Source of the DNA: Mucilaginibacter myungsuensis
Lineage (GTDB): Bacteria; Bacteroidota; Bacteroidia; Sphingobacteriales; Sphingobacteriaceae
Assembly (NCBI RefSeq): GCF_015222005.1
Contig: NZ_JADFFL010000008.1
Span: 124,001-188,000, forward strand
Reading direction: 5' to 3'
DNA length: 64,000 bases
The notes below the pieces were generated by a model, which did no database searches, was not told the DNA's origin, and saw nothing but the letters and a program-made list of their open reading frames with translations. A program made the translations under genes and the position numbers. Positions within the stretch are counted from its first letter, which is position 1. Every line of letters begins with the position of its first letter. Positions 53,946 to 62,690 of this stretch are shown in pieces.

Positions 53946-53957
53946 GCAAACGTTTGC
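53946..53957. promoter_or_regulatory. LacI/PurR-type operator palindrome
   Basis: GCAAACGTTTGC is a perfect 12-base palindrome, close to the core of LacI-family operators. It lies 123 bases before the DUF1080 ATG and 59 before the VOC ATG, in the divergent intergenic region. A second palindrome, TTGGC-ATA-GCCAA, lies at 53984-53996. Confidence 0.6.
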
Positions 53958-54016
53958 ATTTATTGGCTTATGTTTACGTTTAATTGGCATAGCCAACTAA
54001 CCCATTATTGAACAAC

Positions 54017-54379
54017 ATGCACAACGCCACATCCATCCGCCCATTCATCGGTGCTAAGGATTTTGAGATATCCCGTCAGTTTTACCGCGATTGGGGTTTT
54101 GAAGAGGTAGCATTAGGTCCGCAAATGTCGGTCTTCAAGACCGGCGCATTGGCCTTTTACCTGCAGAACGCCTACGTAAAAGATTGGGTGGATAACACCA
54201 TGCTGTTTTTAGAGGTCGACGATCTGGATCGCTACCATGCCGAACTATCCGCCTTAGGCTTGGCCGATAAATACCCCGGCGTAAAGTTATCGCCCATCCG
54301 TAACGAACCTTGGGGACGGGAATGTTTCCTGCATGATCCGTCGGGCGTGTTGTGGCATATCGGGGAGTTTGCGAATTAG
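54017..54379 (+). CDS. VOC-superfamily (glyoxalase-like) protein
   Basis: From the ATG giving MHNATSIRPFIGAKDFE the product has 120 residues. It folds as two beta-alpha-beta-beta-beta modules (FEISRQFYRDWGFEEVALG, LHDPSGVLWHIGEF), the layout of glyoxalase/bleomycin-resistance proteins. The end HDPSGVLWHIGE provides His and Glu metal ligands. The substrate is unknown. Confidence 0.85.
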   Translation: MHNATSIRPFIGAKDFEISRQFYRDWGFEEVALGPQMSVFKTGALAFYLQNAYVKDWVDNTMLFLEVDDLDRYHAELSALGLADKYPGVKLSPIRNEPWGRECFLHDPSGVLWHIGEFAN

Positions 54380-54719
54380 TTTTTGGGCTCGTCAATGGCT
54401 GGCTTCTTCATTGGCAATAGCGAAATTTTCCGCCTTTTAAAGTGCTCGATATTTGGCGCGTTTTTGATCAAAAAAAGATCATTTTGATGCGTTTTTTCGC
54501 GTTTCGTAATTTTTTGAAAAAACGCGCAACCAAGTGGTTGCGGACGGGAATGACCAGCCCCAAAAGTTCCAATATTTTTTGCTATTTATTTTGGTAATTT
54601 GAAAATGTTTATGTATCTTGCATAGCAATAAAAACCTCCGACATCTAAACCCGAATTCTCAGGTTTGATCTCAACTAACTTTATAGACACTACATTCAGA
54701 ACTTATCAAAGTTTCGTAC
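54380..54719. other. 340-base intergenic region with possible promoter
   Basis: It holds the inverted repeat GCAACC-AAGT-GGTTGC near 54530 and TTTG (54590-54593), 20 bases, TATCTTGC (54614-54621), a weak Bacteroidota-type promoter for the next gene. No coding sequence is visible. Confidence 0.4.
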
Positions 54720-55655
54720 ATGAACACAAAACCATGCCCGTTTAAAAACTCGACCCTGATCTTGTCGATCATCCTCGGCATGTTATTGTTCGTTACACAA
54801 AACGCCTTGGCCCAGCAGTCCGTTAAATTAACGCTAAAGCTTGGCGGTAATGTTGATCTGCTATGCACTTATATCAAACCCGGAAAGTTTATGATGGGTT
54901 CGCCGGAGAATGATACGCTCGCGGATAAGATAGAAAGACCACAGCACGAGGTTGCCATTGATCGGGCGTTTTATATGGGTATTTATCCCATCACCATCAA
55001 ACAGTTCAAGGTTTTTGTACAGGAGACCGGCTACAGAACGGTAGCCGAAACGGACGGCATCGGCGGTCACGGTTATAGTGAAGCGAACAGGAAATTTGAG
55101 GGCCTGTTCCCGCAATATAACTGGCAGCATCCCGGGTGGGAACAAAGCGATGAGCACCCGGTGGTGAATATCTCGTGGATAGATGCCAATAAGTTTTGCG
55201 AGTGGGCATCGGCCAGAACGGGTAAAAAGATAAGCTTACCTACCGAGGAGGAATGGGAGTACGCCTGCAGGGCGGGCACAACAACGTTGTTCTTTACCGG
55301 GGATGACCCCAACAGCCTTAAAGGTTATGCCAACATCAGCGACGACGCGCTTAGGGATAAACTGCAACAGGAGCAAAAACCCGATCGCACTTTTCCGTTC
55401 AATGATGGTTTTCCGTTCACATCGCCGGTGGGTAGTTTTAAACCCAACCCCTGGGGCTTGTACGATATGACGGGGAACGTTTGGCAAATATGCGATGGTA
55501 CTCTACCCGGCAGTACGCCTAACCAGGTAGCGGGCCATGTAGCCAAAGGCGGCAGCTACAATGCCTATCCCGAGTTTGCCCGCTCGGCCGTTCGCGGGCG
55601 GATAAAGGCAAGCAGTAAGTACGGTTATTTCGGTTTTAGGGTAGTGGTGAAGTAA
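54720..55655 (+). CDS. Secreted SUMF1/formylglycine-generating enzyme-like protein
   Basis: The 311-residue protein has a signal peptide (LILSIILGMLLFVTQNALAQ) and a SUMF1 domain (PGKFMMGSPENDTLADKIERPQHEV in outline, YPITIKQFKVFVQETGY, LPTEEEWEYACRAGTT, GLYDMTGNVWQICDG, YFGFRVV). The usual GNVWEW(C)xD element is GNVWQICDG here, so the oxidase site is not clearly kept. Many secreted members are not true sulfatase-activating enzymes and may bind sugars or act elsewhere. No sulfatase gene is in the window. Confidence 0.88.
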   Translation: MNTKPCPFKNSTLILSIILGMLLFVTQNALAQQSVKLTLKLGGNVDLLCTYIKPGKFMMGSPENDTLADKIERPQHEVAIDRAFYMGIYPITIKQFKVFVQETGYRTVAETDGIGGHGYSEANRKFEGLFPQYNWQHPGWEQSDEHPVVNISWIDANKFCEWASARTGKKISLPTEEEWEYACRAGTTTLFFTGDDPNSLKGYANISDDALRDKLQQEQKPDRTFPFNDGFPFTSPVGSFKPNPWGLYDMTGNVWQICDGTLPGSTPNQVAGHVAKGGSYNAYPEFARSAVRGRIKASSKYGYFGFRVVVK

Positions 55656-55716
55656 GACTGTATGCAAAGCCGCTCTGCTTATCGGGGAGCGTTAAGTGTG
55701 CTACCCATGCCATGTT

Positions 55717-55849
55717 TTGTTTTTAGGGTGTCATGGTGAGCCCGTCGAACCATGGTGGGGTGGGCTTGACGCTATGCAAGTGGTGACCATGCATAGCGAC
55801 TATGCCCCGCGCACGTCGCCCTTCGACAGGCTCAGGGTGACAGCCCTTG
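55717..55849 (+). repeat. 133-base palindromic element, copy 1
   Basis: It begins with GGGTGTCATGGTGAGC after a T-rich stretch and ends TGACAGCCCTTG. It is itself an imperfect palindrome (CGCTATGCA...TGCATAGCG at the centre). A nearly identical inverted copy lies at 59749-59881. Confidence 0.85.
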
Positions 55850-55970
55850 TCATACTATGCCCGTCCAAGGCTGCGCCTTGGATGCCATCCTGATAAGCGT
55901 CCCGCTTATAGCCACTAAACATCAGCTGAGGAAATTTCCATTTAAGCGGAACGCTTAATTGGAAATTTAT

Positions 55971-55996
55971 TACAAGTCACAGACTTGTACGGGCGG
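55971..55996 (+). repeat. Direct repeat with TACAAGTC hairpin, copy 1
   Basis: TACAAGTCACAGACTTGTA is a hairpin followed by CGGGCGG; the same 26 bases occur at 57772-57797. Confidence 0.8.
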
Positions 55997-56031
55997 TAAA
56001 GAGAGGAAAGCAACAGGTAGCCCCGCCACAC

Positions 56032-57693
56032 TCACCTACTCATCCTGTCAAATCGCAAATGCATCATCCCGCCTTTGTTCAACTCCAGGCCGATCAATTT
56101 GCCGGCTTTGTTCCTTATCCCTTTAAAATGTCCGAAGCTGTCGTTGTCGGTCGATAGGTGCCCATTGTGGTAAACACGAACTTTATATTCCTTCTGCTCT
56201 TTCGTTACGAACCAGAGCGCGCCGTTCTTTGACATGATGTCGAAACTATATCCCAATTCGGGCGAGGTATAACTGCCGATGTAGCTGCCCGATGCTTTTT
56301 TGTCGGTCAGTTCGGTCGATCTGTCCATTTCGATAGGGGTTGCCAGTGCCGGACTATATAGCAGCAGTTTATCTATGCCGCCCCCGGATACAAAAACGTA
56401 GCGGACGTATTGGTTATTCAGCAGGGAATAACTGTCTGCCGAGTCTTTCTTGAGCATCACCTGTCTGTTGATCCACAATTTATTGCGAATAAGTGAGATA
56501 TCCACCCGGTAACCATCGTCGGCTATGTAAGTGCCGATGCGTTTGTCGGCTTCGGTACGGTCGGTCACCGTAGCTAGGGCCGAGTCGCGCCGGGCGGGTG
56601 TCGGCAGTGTAGGGGCAGTGCTTTTTTTAGGGGCGATGAAGAGGGCCGCTAATTGGGTCAGTTTGCCGGCCACTTCGCTTTCGCCGCCGTTACCGAATAT
56701 CATAAAACCCATTTTTTGCTCAGGGAACACGCCAATGGCTGTGCGGTAACCCGCCAAACTACCGTTATGGAAATACTGTTTATGCCCTAACGACTCTTCG
56801 ATACTTATCCCGAACGCGTATTTAATGCGCTCGCCATTGTTCAATATACCTTGCTGCAACAGTTGGTCCACTACGGCTTTATCGGCAGGGCGATAAAGGT
56901 TAATTGCCCATTTGGCCAGGTCATTCATGTTGGTGAACAAGCCGCCATCGCCCATGGTGTACACATCCTGCAAGGATAAGCTTAACTTGCCGTTTTGGCT
57001 GCTGTATGATGATGCCCGGTCGCTGATCAGCTCGTAAGGGTCGTCCACAAATTTGCTGCTGACCATGCCCAGCGGCTTAAATATCTGTTGTTCTGCCACC
57101 TGTCTAAAGGGTTTGCCCCACACGGCCTGCACGATCTCGGCCAATAAAACGTAGTTTGAATTAGAGTAAGCGAATTTTTGGCCGGGTGTAAAGTTGAGGG
57201 AGCGTTGTCTTTTTAATATTTCGATAGCCCCGGCTTCGGTCAGCATACCCTTATCCCATTTGTCGGTCATCCCGGCAATGGTAATATCATCGCGGATGCC
57301 GCTGGTGTGGTGCAGCAAGTTAGCTACTGTGACCTTAGCGCCCAAGTCGCCCATCCAGGGCAGGTAAGTGCGTATATCTGCGTTAACATCCACTTTGCCC
57401 TCTTTTACTAATTGGGCTATCAGGTAACCGGCAAATTGCTTGGACACCGAACACATATAATACATACTCGCGGCGGTATTAGGGGTGTTATGCTCCACAT
57501 CGGCCAGGCCATAACCCTTGGTATAGATCAGCGAATCGTTACGGACAATGCCTATAACCGCGCCGGGTTTGGCCGGGTCGGCCCATTTTTTAAAGATGCT
57601 ATCTATTTGTTGGCGCTGGTGGCCGGTAATTGGTTGGGCTTGGGTAAATAGCGAAATGGTTAAACAAAAGGCAATGGCGAAGCATTTTTTCAT
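56032..57693 (-). CDS. Class C beta-lactamase-like serine hydrolase
   Basis: The 553-residue protein has a signal peptide (CFAIAFCLTISLFTQAQ) and a beta-lactamase/penicillin-binding fold. The nucleophile is Ser82 in SVSK (82-85) with Lys85, and the second motif is Tyr176-Ser-Asn178 in FAYSNSNY. The extra C-terminal part of about 170 residues is beta-rich, as in many esterase/peptidase members. It is more likely a D-aminopeptidase or esterase than an antibiotic-resistance enzyme. Confidence 0.88.
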   Translation of the reverse strand: MKKCFAIAFCLTISLFTQAQPITGHQRQQIDSIFKKWADPAKPGAVIGIVRNDSLIYTKGYGLADVEHNTPNTAASMYYMCSVSKQFAGYLIAQLVKEGKVDVNADIRTYLPWMGDLGAKVTVANLLHHTSGIRDDITIAGMTDKWDKGMLTEAGAIEILKRQRSLNFTPGQKFAYSNSNYVLLAEIVQAVWGKPFRQVAEQQIFKPLGMVSSKFVDDPYELISDRASSYSSQNGKLSLSLQDVYTMGDGGLFTNMNDLAKWAINLYRPADKAVVDQLLQQGILNNGERIKYAFGISIEESLGHKQYFHNGSLAGYRTAIGVFPEQKMGFMIFGNGGESEVAGKLTQLAALFIAPKKSTAPTLPTPARRDSALATVTDRTEADKRIGTYIADDGYRVDISLIRNKLWINRQVMLKKDSADSYSLLNNQYVRYVFVSGGGIDKLLLYSPALATPIEMDRSTELTDKKASGSYIGSYTSPELGYSFDIMSKNGALWFVTKEQKEYKVRVYHNGHLSTDNDSFGHFKGIRNKAGKLIGLELNKGGMMHLRFDRMSR

Positions 57694-57770
57694 GCTCTAA
57701 GAGACGTAACGATCAGGAGAACGTTACATGTTGCGGGTAAATTAAGCGGGACGCTTATATGAGGAGTTTC

Positions 57771-57797
57771 GTACAAGTCACAGACTTGTACGGGCGG
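57771..57797 (+). repeat. Direct repeat with TACAAGTC hairpin, copy 2
   Basis: Second copy of the 26-base sequence at 55971, also flanked on the left by a TTAAGCGGGACGCTTA palindrome. Confidence 0.8.
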
Positions 57798-57849
57798 GGC
57801 GGGTGGTCGAAATTGCTTTAAAGTCTCGCTTCCCCGCTTGAGCGAGGTC

Positions 57850-57895
57850 AGGGGTGTGTCCTTCAATTGCAAGGTCTGCGAAAGGACACACCCCT
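57850..57895. repeat. Hairpin with perfect 14-bp arms
   Basis: AGGGGTGTGTCCTT (57850-57863) and AAGGACACACCCCT (57882-57895) are perfect inverted arms. Confidence 0.8.
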
Positions 57896-58012
57896 ATGAA
57901 AGGTTCTGCTTTACGTTCATTCATTGCTTCCCCGCTCGAGCGGGAAGACTTGGCTTGTCATCTCACCTTCAAAGTCCCTCGGGATTTACAAACTCACGAT
58001 GACGGGATGTTG

Positions 58013-58912
58013 TTATTTCCCTTCAAAATAAGTCCCGTTCTCCACATCCTCTAACAAACCAACGTGCGTCGGCTGCCAATCCAGTTGTTGTTGGGTCTGC
58101 TCGCTTGATGATGGGTTGTCGACCCCGGCAAAGTGGGCCATCCAGCCAAAGTATTCGGCGGCTTGTTCTTTGGTTTTGGATACGACGGGGATGCCCAGCT
58201 TTTTGCCAATGATGGTGGCGATATCGCGGAACGCTACACCGCTGTCGGCTACGGCGTGGTATTTGGCACCTATGGCGCCTTTCTCCAAAGCTTTGCGGTA
58301 CAGTGCTGCCGCGTCAAAACGGTGTACGCCGGGCCAGCGGTTATTGCCGTCGCCTACGTAGGCTGCTTCGCCTTTTTGGCGGGCAATGTCTATCAGCATG
58401 GGTACAAAGCCATGGTCGCCATCGCCGTGGGTAGAAGGGGACAGGCGCACGATAGACGCGTGGATCCCCTGCGCGGCCAAAGCGTCGGCTGCTTCTTCGG
58501 ACGCGGCGCGAGGGATCAGGTCCGAACCGGCCGGAAGCCCGTCATCCTCTTTGGCAATCGGATCCGACTTTAATAAAGCCGTGCCCGATGTTACGATGAG
58601 CGGTTTTGTGGTCCCGGCCAATACCTCGCCCATGGCAGCGATCACGCCGCGGTCGGTCTCGCAATTTTGTTTGTACTTACTAAAGTCGTGGTCAAAGGCG
58701 GTGTGGATCACACCGTCGGCCAGGGCCACCCCGGCGCGGATGCTGTCCAGATCATAAATAGATCCGCGGTATACGTTGGCACCAACGGTCTCAAGGGCTT
58801 TAGCGCCCTCGTCGGTACGGGCAAGTCCGGTAACGGTATGCCCGTTGGCTAATAATTCTTTTACTATGGCCGAGCCTACAAAGCCCGTTGCGCCGGTCAC
58901 AAATACGTGCAT
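58013..58912 (-). CDS. NAD(P)-dependent epimerase/dehydratase-like SDR
   Basis: The 299-residue protein is an extended SDR with GATGFVGSAIV near residues 7-17 for nucleotide binding and GARTDEGAKALE-like sequence after it. The catalytic YxxxK is not obvious; the middle reads EEAADALAAQ, as in atypical NmrA/AdhE-like SDRs. The gene follows a Crp-family regulator by 88 bases on the same strand and may be its target. Confidence 0.85.
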   Translation of the reverse strand: MHVFVTGATGFVGSAIVKELLANGHTVTGLARTDEGAKALETVGANVYRGSIYDLDSIRAGVALADGVIHTAFDHDFSKYKQNCETDRGVIAAMGEVLAGTTKPLIVTSGTALLKSDPIAKEDDGLPAGSDLIPRAASEEAADALAAQGIHASIVRLSPSTHGDGDHGFVPMLIDIARQKGEAAYVGDGNNRWPGVHRFDAAALYRKALEKGAIGAKYHAVADSGVAFRDIATIIGKKLGIPVVSKTKEQAAEYFGWMAHFAGVDNPSSSEQTQQQLDWQPTHVGLLEDVENGTYFEGK

Positions 58913-59000
58913 AATGCTTAAATTTTAATTACTGATAAAATGTTAAGCAAAGGTGCAGGTAAGCGGCGCGGCCAACGAGGACATTTGTCCTCATTTTAAA

Positions 59001-59579
59001 TTAGCGTTGCAGTTGCGCGTGGCGGATGCGGGTAAGGGTTTTTACTGATACACCTAAATACGATGCCACCATATGCAAAGGTATGCGGCTGAGCAGGCCG
59101 GGATAAACCCGCATAAATTCATCATACTTTTCCTCGGGCGTGGCGCTGATGGCGCTGAAGATACGCTGACGGTGCAGATCCATATTATGGGCGATGATAC
59201 CTTCGGAATAAGCCTTCAATCCGGGGATGTTGGCGTTCAGATGGTCAAAATCCTTTTTGGTCCATTGCAGCAGGTGGCTGTCCTCTACAGCATCAATGTA
59301 GTAGGATGATGGTGTTTGCTTGTTCAAGCTTTCGGGTTCGGTACACCAATATTGCTCGGGCGAAAATTGGATAATATGCTCGCTACCATCCTCGCGGGTA
59401 CGGTAAATGCGCAGCAAACCCCCGGTCACGAACATTTTATGGCGGCATACCTCGCCCTCGCGCAGCAGAAAGGTCTTTTTAGATACTTTCTGCTCGGTAG
59501 CCAGCGATAGCATCAATTGAACGTCCTGATCGCTTAAAGAGATGTGTTGCCTAATGTATTCTTGAAAAGCCGCCTGCAT
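59001..59579 (-). CDS. Crp/Fnr-family transcriptional regulator
   Basis: From the ATG giving MQAAFQEYIRQHISL the product has 192 residues. It has the cyclic-nucleotide-binding beta roll (KTFLLREGEVCRHKMFVTGGLLRIYR) and ends with a helix-turn-helix (LHMVASYLGVSVKTLTRIR). No Fe-S cysteine set is present, so it is not an Fnr-type oxygen sensor. Such small regulators are frequent in Bacteroidota beside oxidoreductases; the adjacent SDR is a candidate target. Confidence 0.92.
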   Translation of the reverse strand: MQAAFQEYIRQHISLSDQDVQLMLSLATEQKVSKKTFLLREGEVCRHKMFVTGGLLRIYRTREDGSEHIIQFSPEQYWCTEPESLNKQTPSSYYIDAVEDSHLLQWTKKDFDHLNANIPGLKAYSEGIIAHNMDLHRQRIFSAISATPEEKYDEFMRVYPGLLSRIPLHMVASYLGVSVKTLTRIRHAQLQR

Positions 59580-59993
59580 AGGGGCCAAATGTAAAAAAAA
59601 TATGCAGAGATGGTGAGTTGTGGGCAATGATGGCTTTTAAACTATAAGTTTATGTTGACCTTATAGGTCTTTAGAATATTGGAGGCAAGATAAGAGGGTG
59701 TTACCCTGAGTTTATAGATTCCCGCTGGGACCTTGAAGCTGTTATGGCAAGGGCTGTCATCCTGAGCCTGTCGAAGGGCGACGTGCGTGGGGCATGACCG
59801 ATATGCATGGTCGCCACTTGCATAGTGTCAAGCCCACCGCACCATGGTTCGACGCGCTCACCATGACACCCTTAAAACAAAGAATCATGCTGAACTTGTT
59901 TCAGCACCCCACATGCATAGCTTGTTTGGCAAACCTGTATAATGGGGTCCCGAAACAAGTTCGGGACGACCTGTTTTGCGTATGTCCCGGTGT
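59580..59993. other. 414-base repeat-rich intergenic region
   Basis: It holds the second copy of the 133-base element, TGCTGAA...TTCAGCA (59888-59906) and GTCCCGAA...TTCGGGAC (59947-59967). A frame at 59794-60060 is repeat-derived, not a gene. Confidence 0.8.
59749..59881 (-). repeat. 133-base palindromic element, copy 2 (inverted)
   Basis: Its reverse complement matches copy 1 at 55717-55849 with only about ten differences by eye. Confidence 0.85.
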
Positions 59994-61214
59994 TTATATC
60001 GCAGGTTCTTTCAGCAACCTATCCACCTCATCGTTAAATTCTTTTACAAAGCGGGTGTAATATTCGCCGGTGGCAGGGCCGGTAAAGCCTGTGTAGATCT
60101 TGGCTACGTCGCCTTTTTTATCGATGAACAATATCGTTGGGAATGACAGGAAGGCATTCAGCGCAGGGAACGACTCGGCCACCGCTTTTTTATCTACCAG
60201 TCCGCCGATCACTTCGTCGTATTCTACACCGTAGCGTTTTTTAAAGCTGCCAATGGCGGTCTTTAAATATTCGGGATCCAGTTTGCGCTCGTAGTGCACG
60301 GCAATGGCTTCCACGCCGCGGGTCTTGTTCTTTTTGTACCAGGGTGCAAGGAAATTGGCCTCGTCTATACAGTTAGGGCACCAGGTGCCGGTGATGGTCA
60401 CGATGGTCACCTTGTTCTTATACTTCGGGTCCTTTAGCGATATTTTTTTACCGTCCACATCCGGTAATGAAAAGTCGAAGCTGGTATAGCCTTCTTTCAG
60501 GTAGGTCAGCTTGTAGGGATCAGGCAGAGCGGCTGCCTCGCTTTTTGTGGCGGTAAATGGTTGACCGCTTGCTGTGCCGTTCAGTTTGCCGTCGCTGCCG
60601 ATGTAGCCGGTATAGTAAGCCGCGCCGCTGCCAATGAAGGACGATAGGTAGAACTTGCTGCCCTGCACCACGCCTTCCAGATAACGCGAATCGCCGGTGA
60701 TGCTAAGGAAAGTGGCGTATAGTTTACTGCCTTTTTGTTGGAACAGGCCCACTTTTTTATCCTCAGCGCCGCTCCGCGATTTGAATACTACCTCGTACTT
60801 GCCCGAAATATCTGCCAATGGTTTCTCGCCATTATCCGCAAAACGGAAGGTCTCGCCAAAAGTAGCGTCGATAGCTGTGGTGCGGCCATTTTGGTCTTTT
60901 TTGCGGAGTACGCCCGATAGCTTTTTGTCAGCGATCTTCAAAGCCAGCTCGTTATCGAACTGATCGAACGCTACAAATACCGAGTCGCCTTTTTGGGTGA
61001 TGGAGCTGGCCTCGAAACGTTCCTCGCCGTTGATGAGATAGAGTTTCGCAGCGGCTTTTTTGCCTTTGGTCTCAAAGTTAAAAGGTACATCGGCATTTTG
61101 CTGGTGGAATACCCCGCGCCATGTGCCCTCGGGTAAGGTAGTTTGTGCCGATGCGCCTGCTGCTAAAAATGTTGATGTTAAAGTGAGGATACCTAATGTT
61201 GATGTGATCTTCAT
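59994..61214 (-). CDS. TlpA-like secreted thioredoxin-family protein
   Basis: The 406-residue protein has a signal peptide (TLGILTLTSTFLAAGASAQ), an N-terminal beta-rich part of about 230 residues, and a TlpA/redoxin domain with the active CxxC in ITGTWCPNCIDEANF near residue 285 and the cis-Pro element SFPTILFIDKKG. It probably reduces disulfides in the periplasm. It follows the cysteine desulfurase by 16 bases and so lies under the SAM riboswitch as well. Confidence 0.9.
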   Translation of the reverse strand: MKITSTLGILTLTSTFLAAGASAQTTLPEGTWRGVFHQQNADVPFNFETKGKKAAAKLYLINGEERFEASSITQKGDSVFVAFDQFDNELALKIADKKLSGVLRKKDQNGRTTAIDATFGETFRFADNGEKPLADISGKYEVVFKSRSGAEDKKVGLFQQKGSKLYATFLSITGDSRYLEGVVQGSKFYLSSFIGSGAAYYTGYIGSDGKLNGTASGQPFTATKSEAAALPDPYKLTYLKEGYTSFDFSLPDVDGKKISLKDPKYKNKVTIVTITGTWCPNCIDEANFLAPWYKKNKTRGVEAIAVHYERKLDPEYLKTAIGSFKKRYGVEYDEVIGGLVDKKAVAESFPALNAFLSFPTILFIDKKGDVAKIYTGFTGPATGEYYTRFVKEFNDEVDRLLKEPAI

Positions 61215-61230
61215 GATGATGGTGATGCTA

Positions 61231-62361
61231 TTATGCTGCTATGAGTTGGTAAATGCCGGCCAGTTTATTGGCCACGTAGTCCAACTCTTGTTTAGTATTG
61301 AATTTGCTGAACGAGAAACGGATGGTGTCTCTACCCGGTGCAACGCCCAGCGCCTGTAACACGTGCGACGATGCCCCACTGCTGCAGGCACTCCCGCCCG
61401 AAACAGAAATTTCGTACCCGTCCAAACATCGCAGCAGATCCAGGTTAAGGGCGGGCACGTTAATGCTGAGCACCGTGTACAAACTTTTTTGCGCGATGGC
61501 CGAGTTGCCGTTAAAACTTACATCGGGCAATATCTCGGTCAGTTTGCCGATCAGCTGGTCCTTTAGTTTTTGGATGTGTTTTTGGTGCGCGTCCATATCG
61601 GCGTAAGCCAATTGCAGGGCTTTGGTGAGGCCGATGATGCCCGGGATATTTTCGGTACCTGCCCTCGACCGGCCTTCCTGCCCGCCGCCGTGGATGAGCT
61701 TGCTCAGCTTTAAACCTTTACGGGTGTACAAGAAACCGATGCCTTTTGGCCCGTGGAATTTATGTGCTGATGCGGTGAGGAAATGCACTTTCAGCTTCCT
61801 AAGATCGTGGCGGTAGTGGCCCATGGTCTGCACGGTATCGGTATGGAACAGAGCGTTATATTTTTCGCAGATGTTGCCAATACGACCGATATCGTTCAGG
61901 TTACCCACCTCGTTATTGGCGTGCATTACCGATACCAAACTACGCTGGCTGGTCTGCAACAGGTGTTCAAGATCGGCCAGGTCCAGGTTGCCGTCGGCAT
62001 CGTTAGCGATGTAGCTCACAAAGATCTCGCCCGATCGCTCCAGTTCTTCTAATAGGTGCAGTACGGCGTGGTGCTCAAAACGAGTAGTGATCACGTGATG
62101 GATGCCCGATCCGCGCACGGCTGCCAGTACGGCGGTGTTATCGGCCTCGGTACCACCCGACGTAAAAATGATCTCGTCGGGCGAAGCGTTAATGAGTTGG
62201 GCGATAGCCTTGCGGCTGTTCTCGATAGCTTGTTTAGCCTCGCGGCCATGCTGGTGATGCGATGATGGATTGCCAAAATGTTGCAGCAGGTAAGGCGTCA
62301 TGGCCTCAAAAACTTCTTTGTCAAGCGGGGTAGTGGCGGCGTTGTCTAAGTAAACTTTCAT
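61231..62361 (-). CDS. Cysteine desulfurase (IscS/NifS-like)
   Basis: The 376-residue PLP enzyme takes sulfur from cysteine for Fe-S clusters or thiolation. PLP binds Lys201 in SAHKFHGPKG, with TSGGTEADNTA (68-78), HTDTVQTMGH (173-182) and the catalytic Cys326 in SGGSACSSGASS. The fold matches group I desulfurases. It is preceded by a SAM-I riboswitch, an unusual regulator for this enzyme, and followed by a thioredoxin-family gene. Confidence 0.95.
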   Translation of the reverse strand: MKVYLDNAATTPLDKEVFEAMTPYLLQHFGNPSSHHQHGREAKQAIENSRKAIAQLINASPDEIIFTSGGTEADNTAVLAAVRGSGIHHVITTRFEHHAVLHLLEELERSGEIFVSYIANDADGNLDLADLEHLLQTSQRSLVSVMHANNEVGNLNDIGRIGNICEKYNALFHTDTVQTMGHYRHDLRKLKVHFLTASAHKFHGPKGIGFLYTRKGLKLSKLIHGGGQEGRSRAGTENIPGIIGLTKALQLAYADMDAHQKHIQKLKDQLIGKLTEILPDVSFNGNSAIAQKSLYTVLSINVPALNLDLLRCLDGYEISVSGGSACSSGASSHVLQALGVAPGRDTIRFSFSKFNTKQELDYVANKLAGIYQLIAA

Positions 62362-62444
62362 CGTGTATCAATTTTATGTCCTTATGATAGCTATCCGGAA
62401 AGCGCCCTAAGGCTGCCGCGCCTGCAAGTGTGGTAACTTGCTGT

Positions 62445-62545
62445 CTTATCTGTCTTCTGTATCGGGAAGAAGTTGGATTTAGCACCTTATCAATAATAGG
62501 TTGCTAAGACGTCATCGGGCCAATCCCTCGGTCTTTCTGGATAAG
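62445..62545 (-). ncRNA. SAM-I riboswitch (S-box) aptamer
   Basis: On the minus strand, P1 is CTTATC (62545-62540) pairing with GATAAG (62450-62445). Inside are the conserved segments GAGGGATTGGCCCGATGA, AGCAACC and AGGTGCTAAATCC, the hallmark S-box core. The 3' end lies 84 bases before the cysteine desulfurase ATG. A GCAAGT-TACCAC-ACTTGC hairpin follows at 62441-62424; no U-run is seen, so control of translation is more likely than termination. Confidence 0.93.
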
Positions 62546-62566
62546 TATGTAAAGAACGTTCTGCTG

Positions 62567-62574
62567 CAAATATA
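62567..62574 (-). promoter_or_regulatory. -7 box TATATTTG of the riboswitch transcript
   Basis: Perfect TAnnTTTG on the minus strand about 20 bases upstream of the aptamer. Confidence 0.65.
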
Positions 62575-62613
62575 TATCAATTTCTATAAAGTCTATCTTT
62601 TTTGTAGATATTT

Positions 62614-62644
62614 TTTGCAATTGTAAAATGAAGCATTACTTTTG
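62614..62644 (+). promoter_or_regulatory. Promoter of the poly-Cys leader and S10 gene
   Basis: TTTG (62614-62617), spacer of 19 bases, TACTTTTG (62637-62644): an ideal Bacteroidota sigma-A promoter. Transcription should start near 62650. Confidence 0.8.
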
Positions 62645-62690
62645 TCCTGTCCGCCACCCGCGGATGGCTATTTTAAAGATGTCAAAACAC

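Larger units (their letters stand above)
55656..56031. other. 376-base repeat-rich intergenic region
   Basis: It contains the first copy of the 133-base element, a hairpin with arms AAATTTCCA and TGGAAATTT (55932-55969), and a direct repeat shared with 57771. Reading frames inside are not protein-like. Confidence 0.8.
57694..58012. other. 319-base repeat-rich intergenic region
   Basis: It holds the second TACAAGTC direct repeat, a 14-bp hairpin at 57850-57895, and CTTCCCCGCTCGAGCGGGAAG near 57928. No gene is visible. Confidence 0.8.

Noticed and set aside
54720..55655. Functional formylglycine-generating enzyme for a sulfatase.
   Set aside because: The active element reads GNVWQICDG instead of the usual pattern and no sulfatase gene is in the window.
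55696..55893. Plus-strand frame of 65 codons.
   Set aside because: It lies inside the palindromic 133-base element and follows repeat, not codon, patterns.
57854..58054. Plus-strand frame of 66 codons.
   Set aside because: It is made of the 14-bp-arm hairpin and other repeats.
55717..59881. Insertion sequence or composite transposon.
   Set aside because: No transposase gene lies inside or near the inverted copies; the elements look like non-autonomous palindromic repeats.
59794..60060. Plus-strand frame of 88 codons.
   Set aside because: It starts in the second 133-base element and ends opposite the TlpA-like gene; no protein-like composition.
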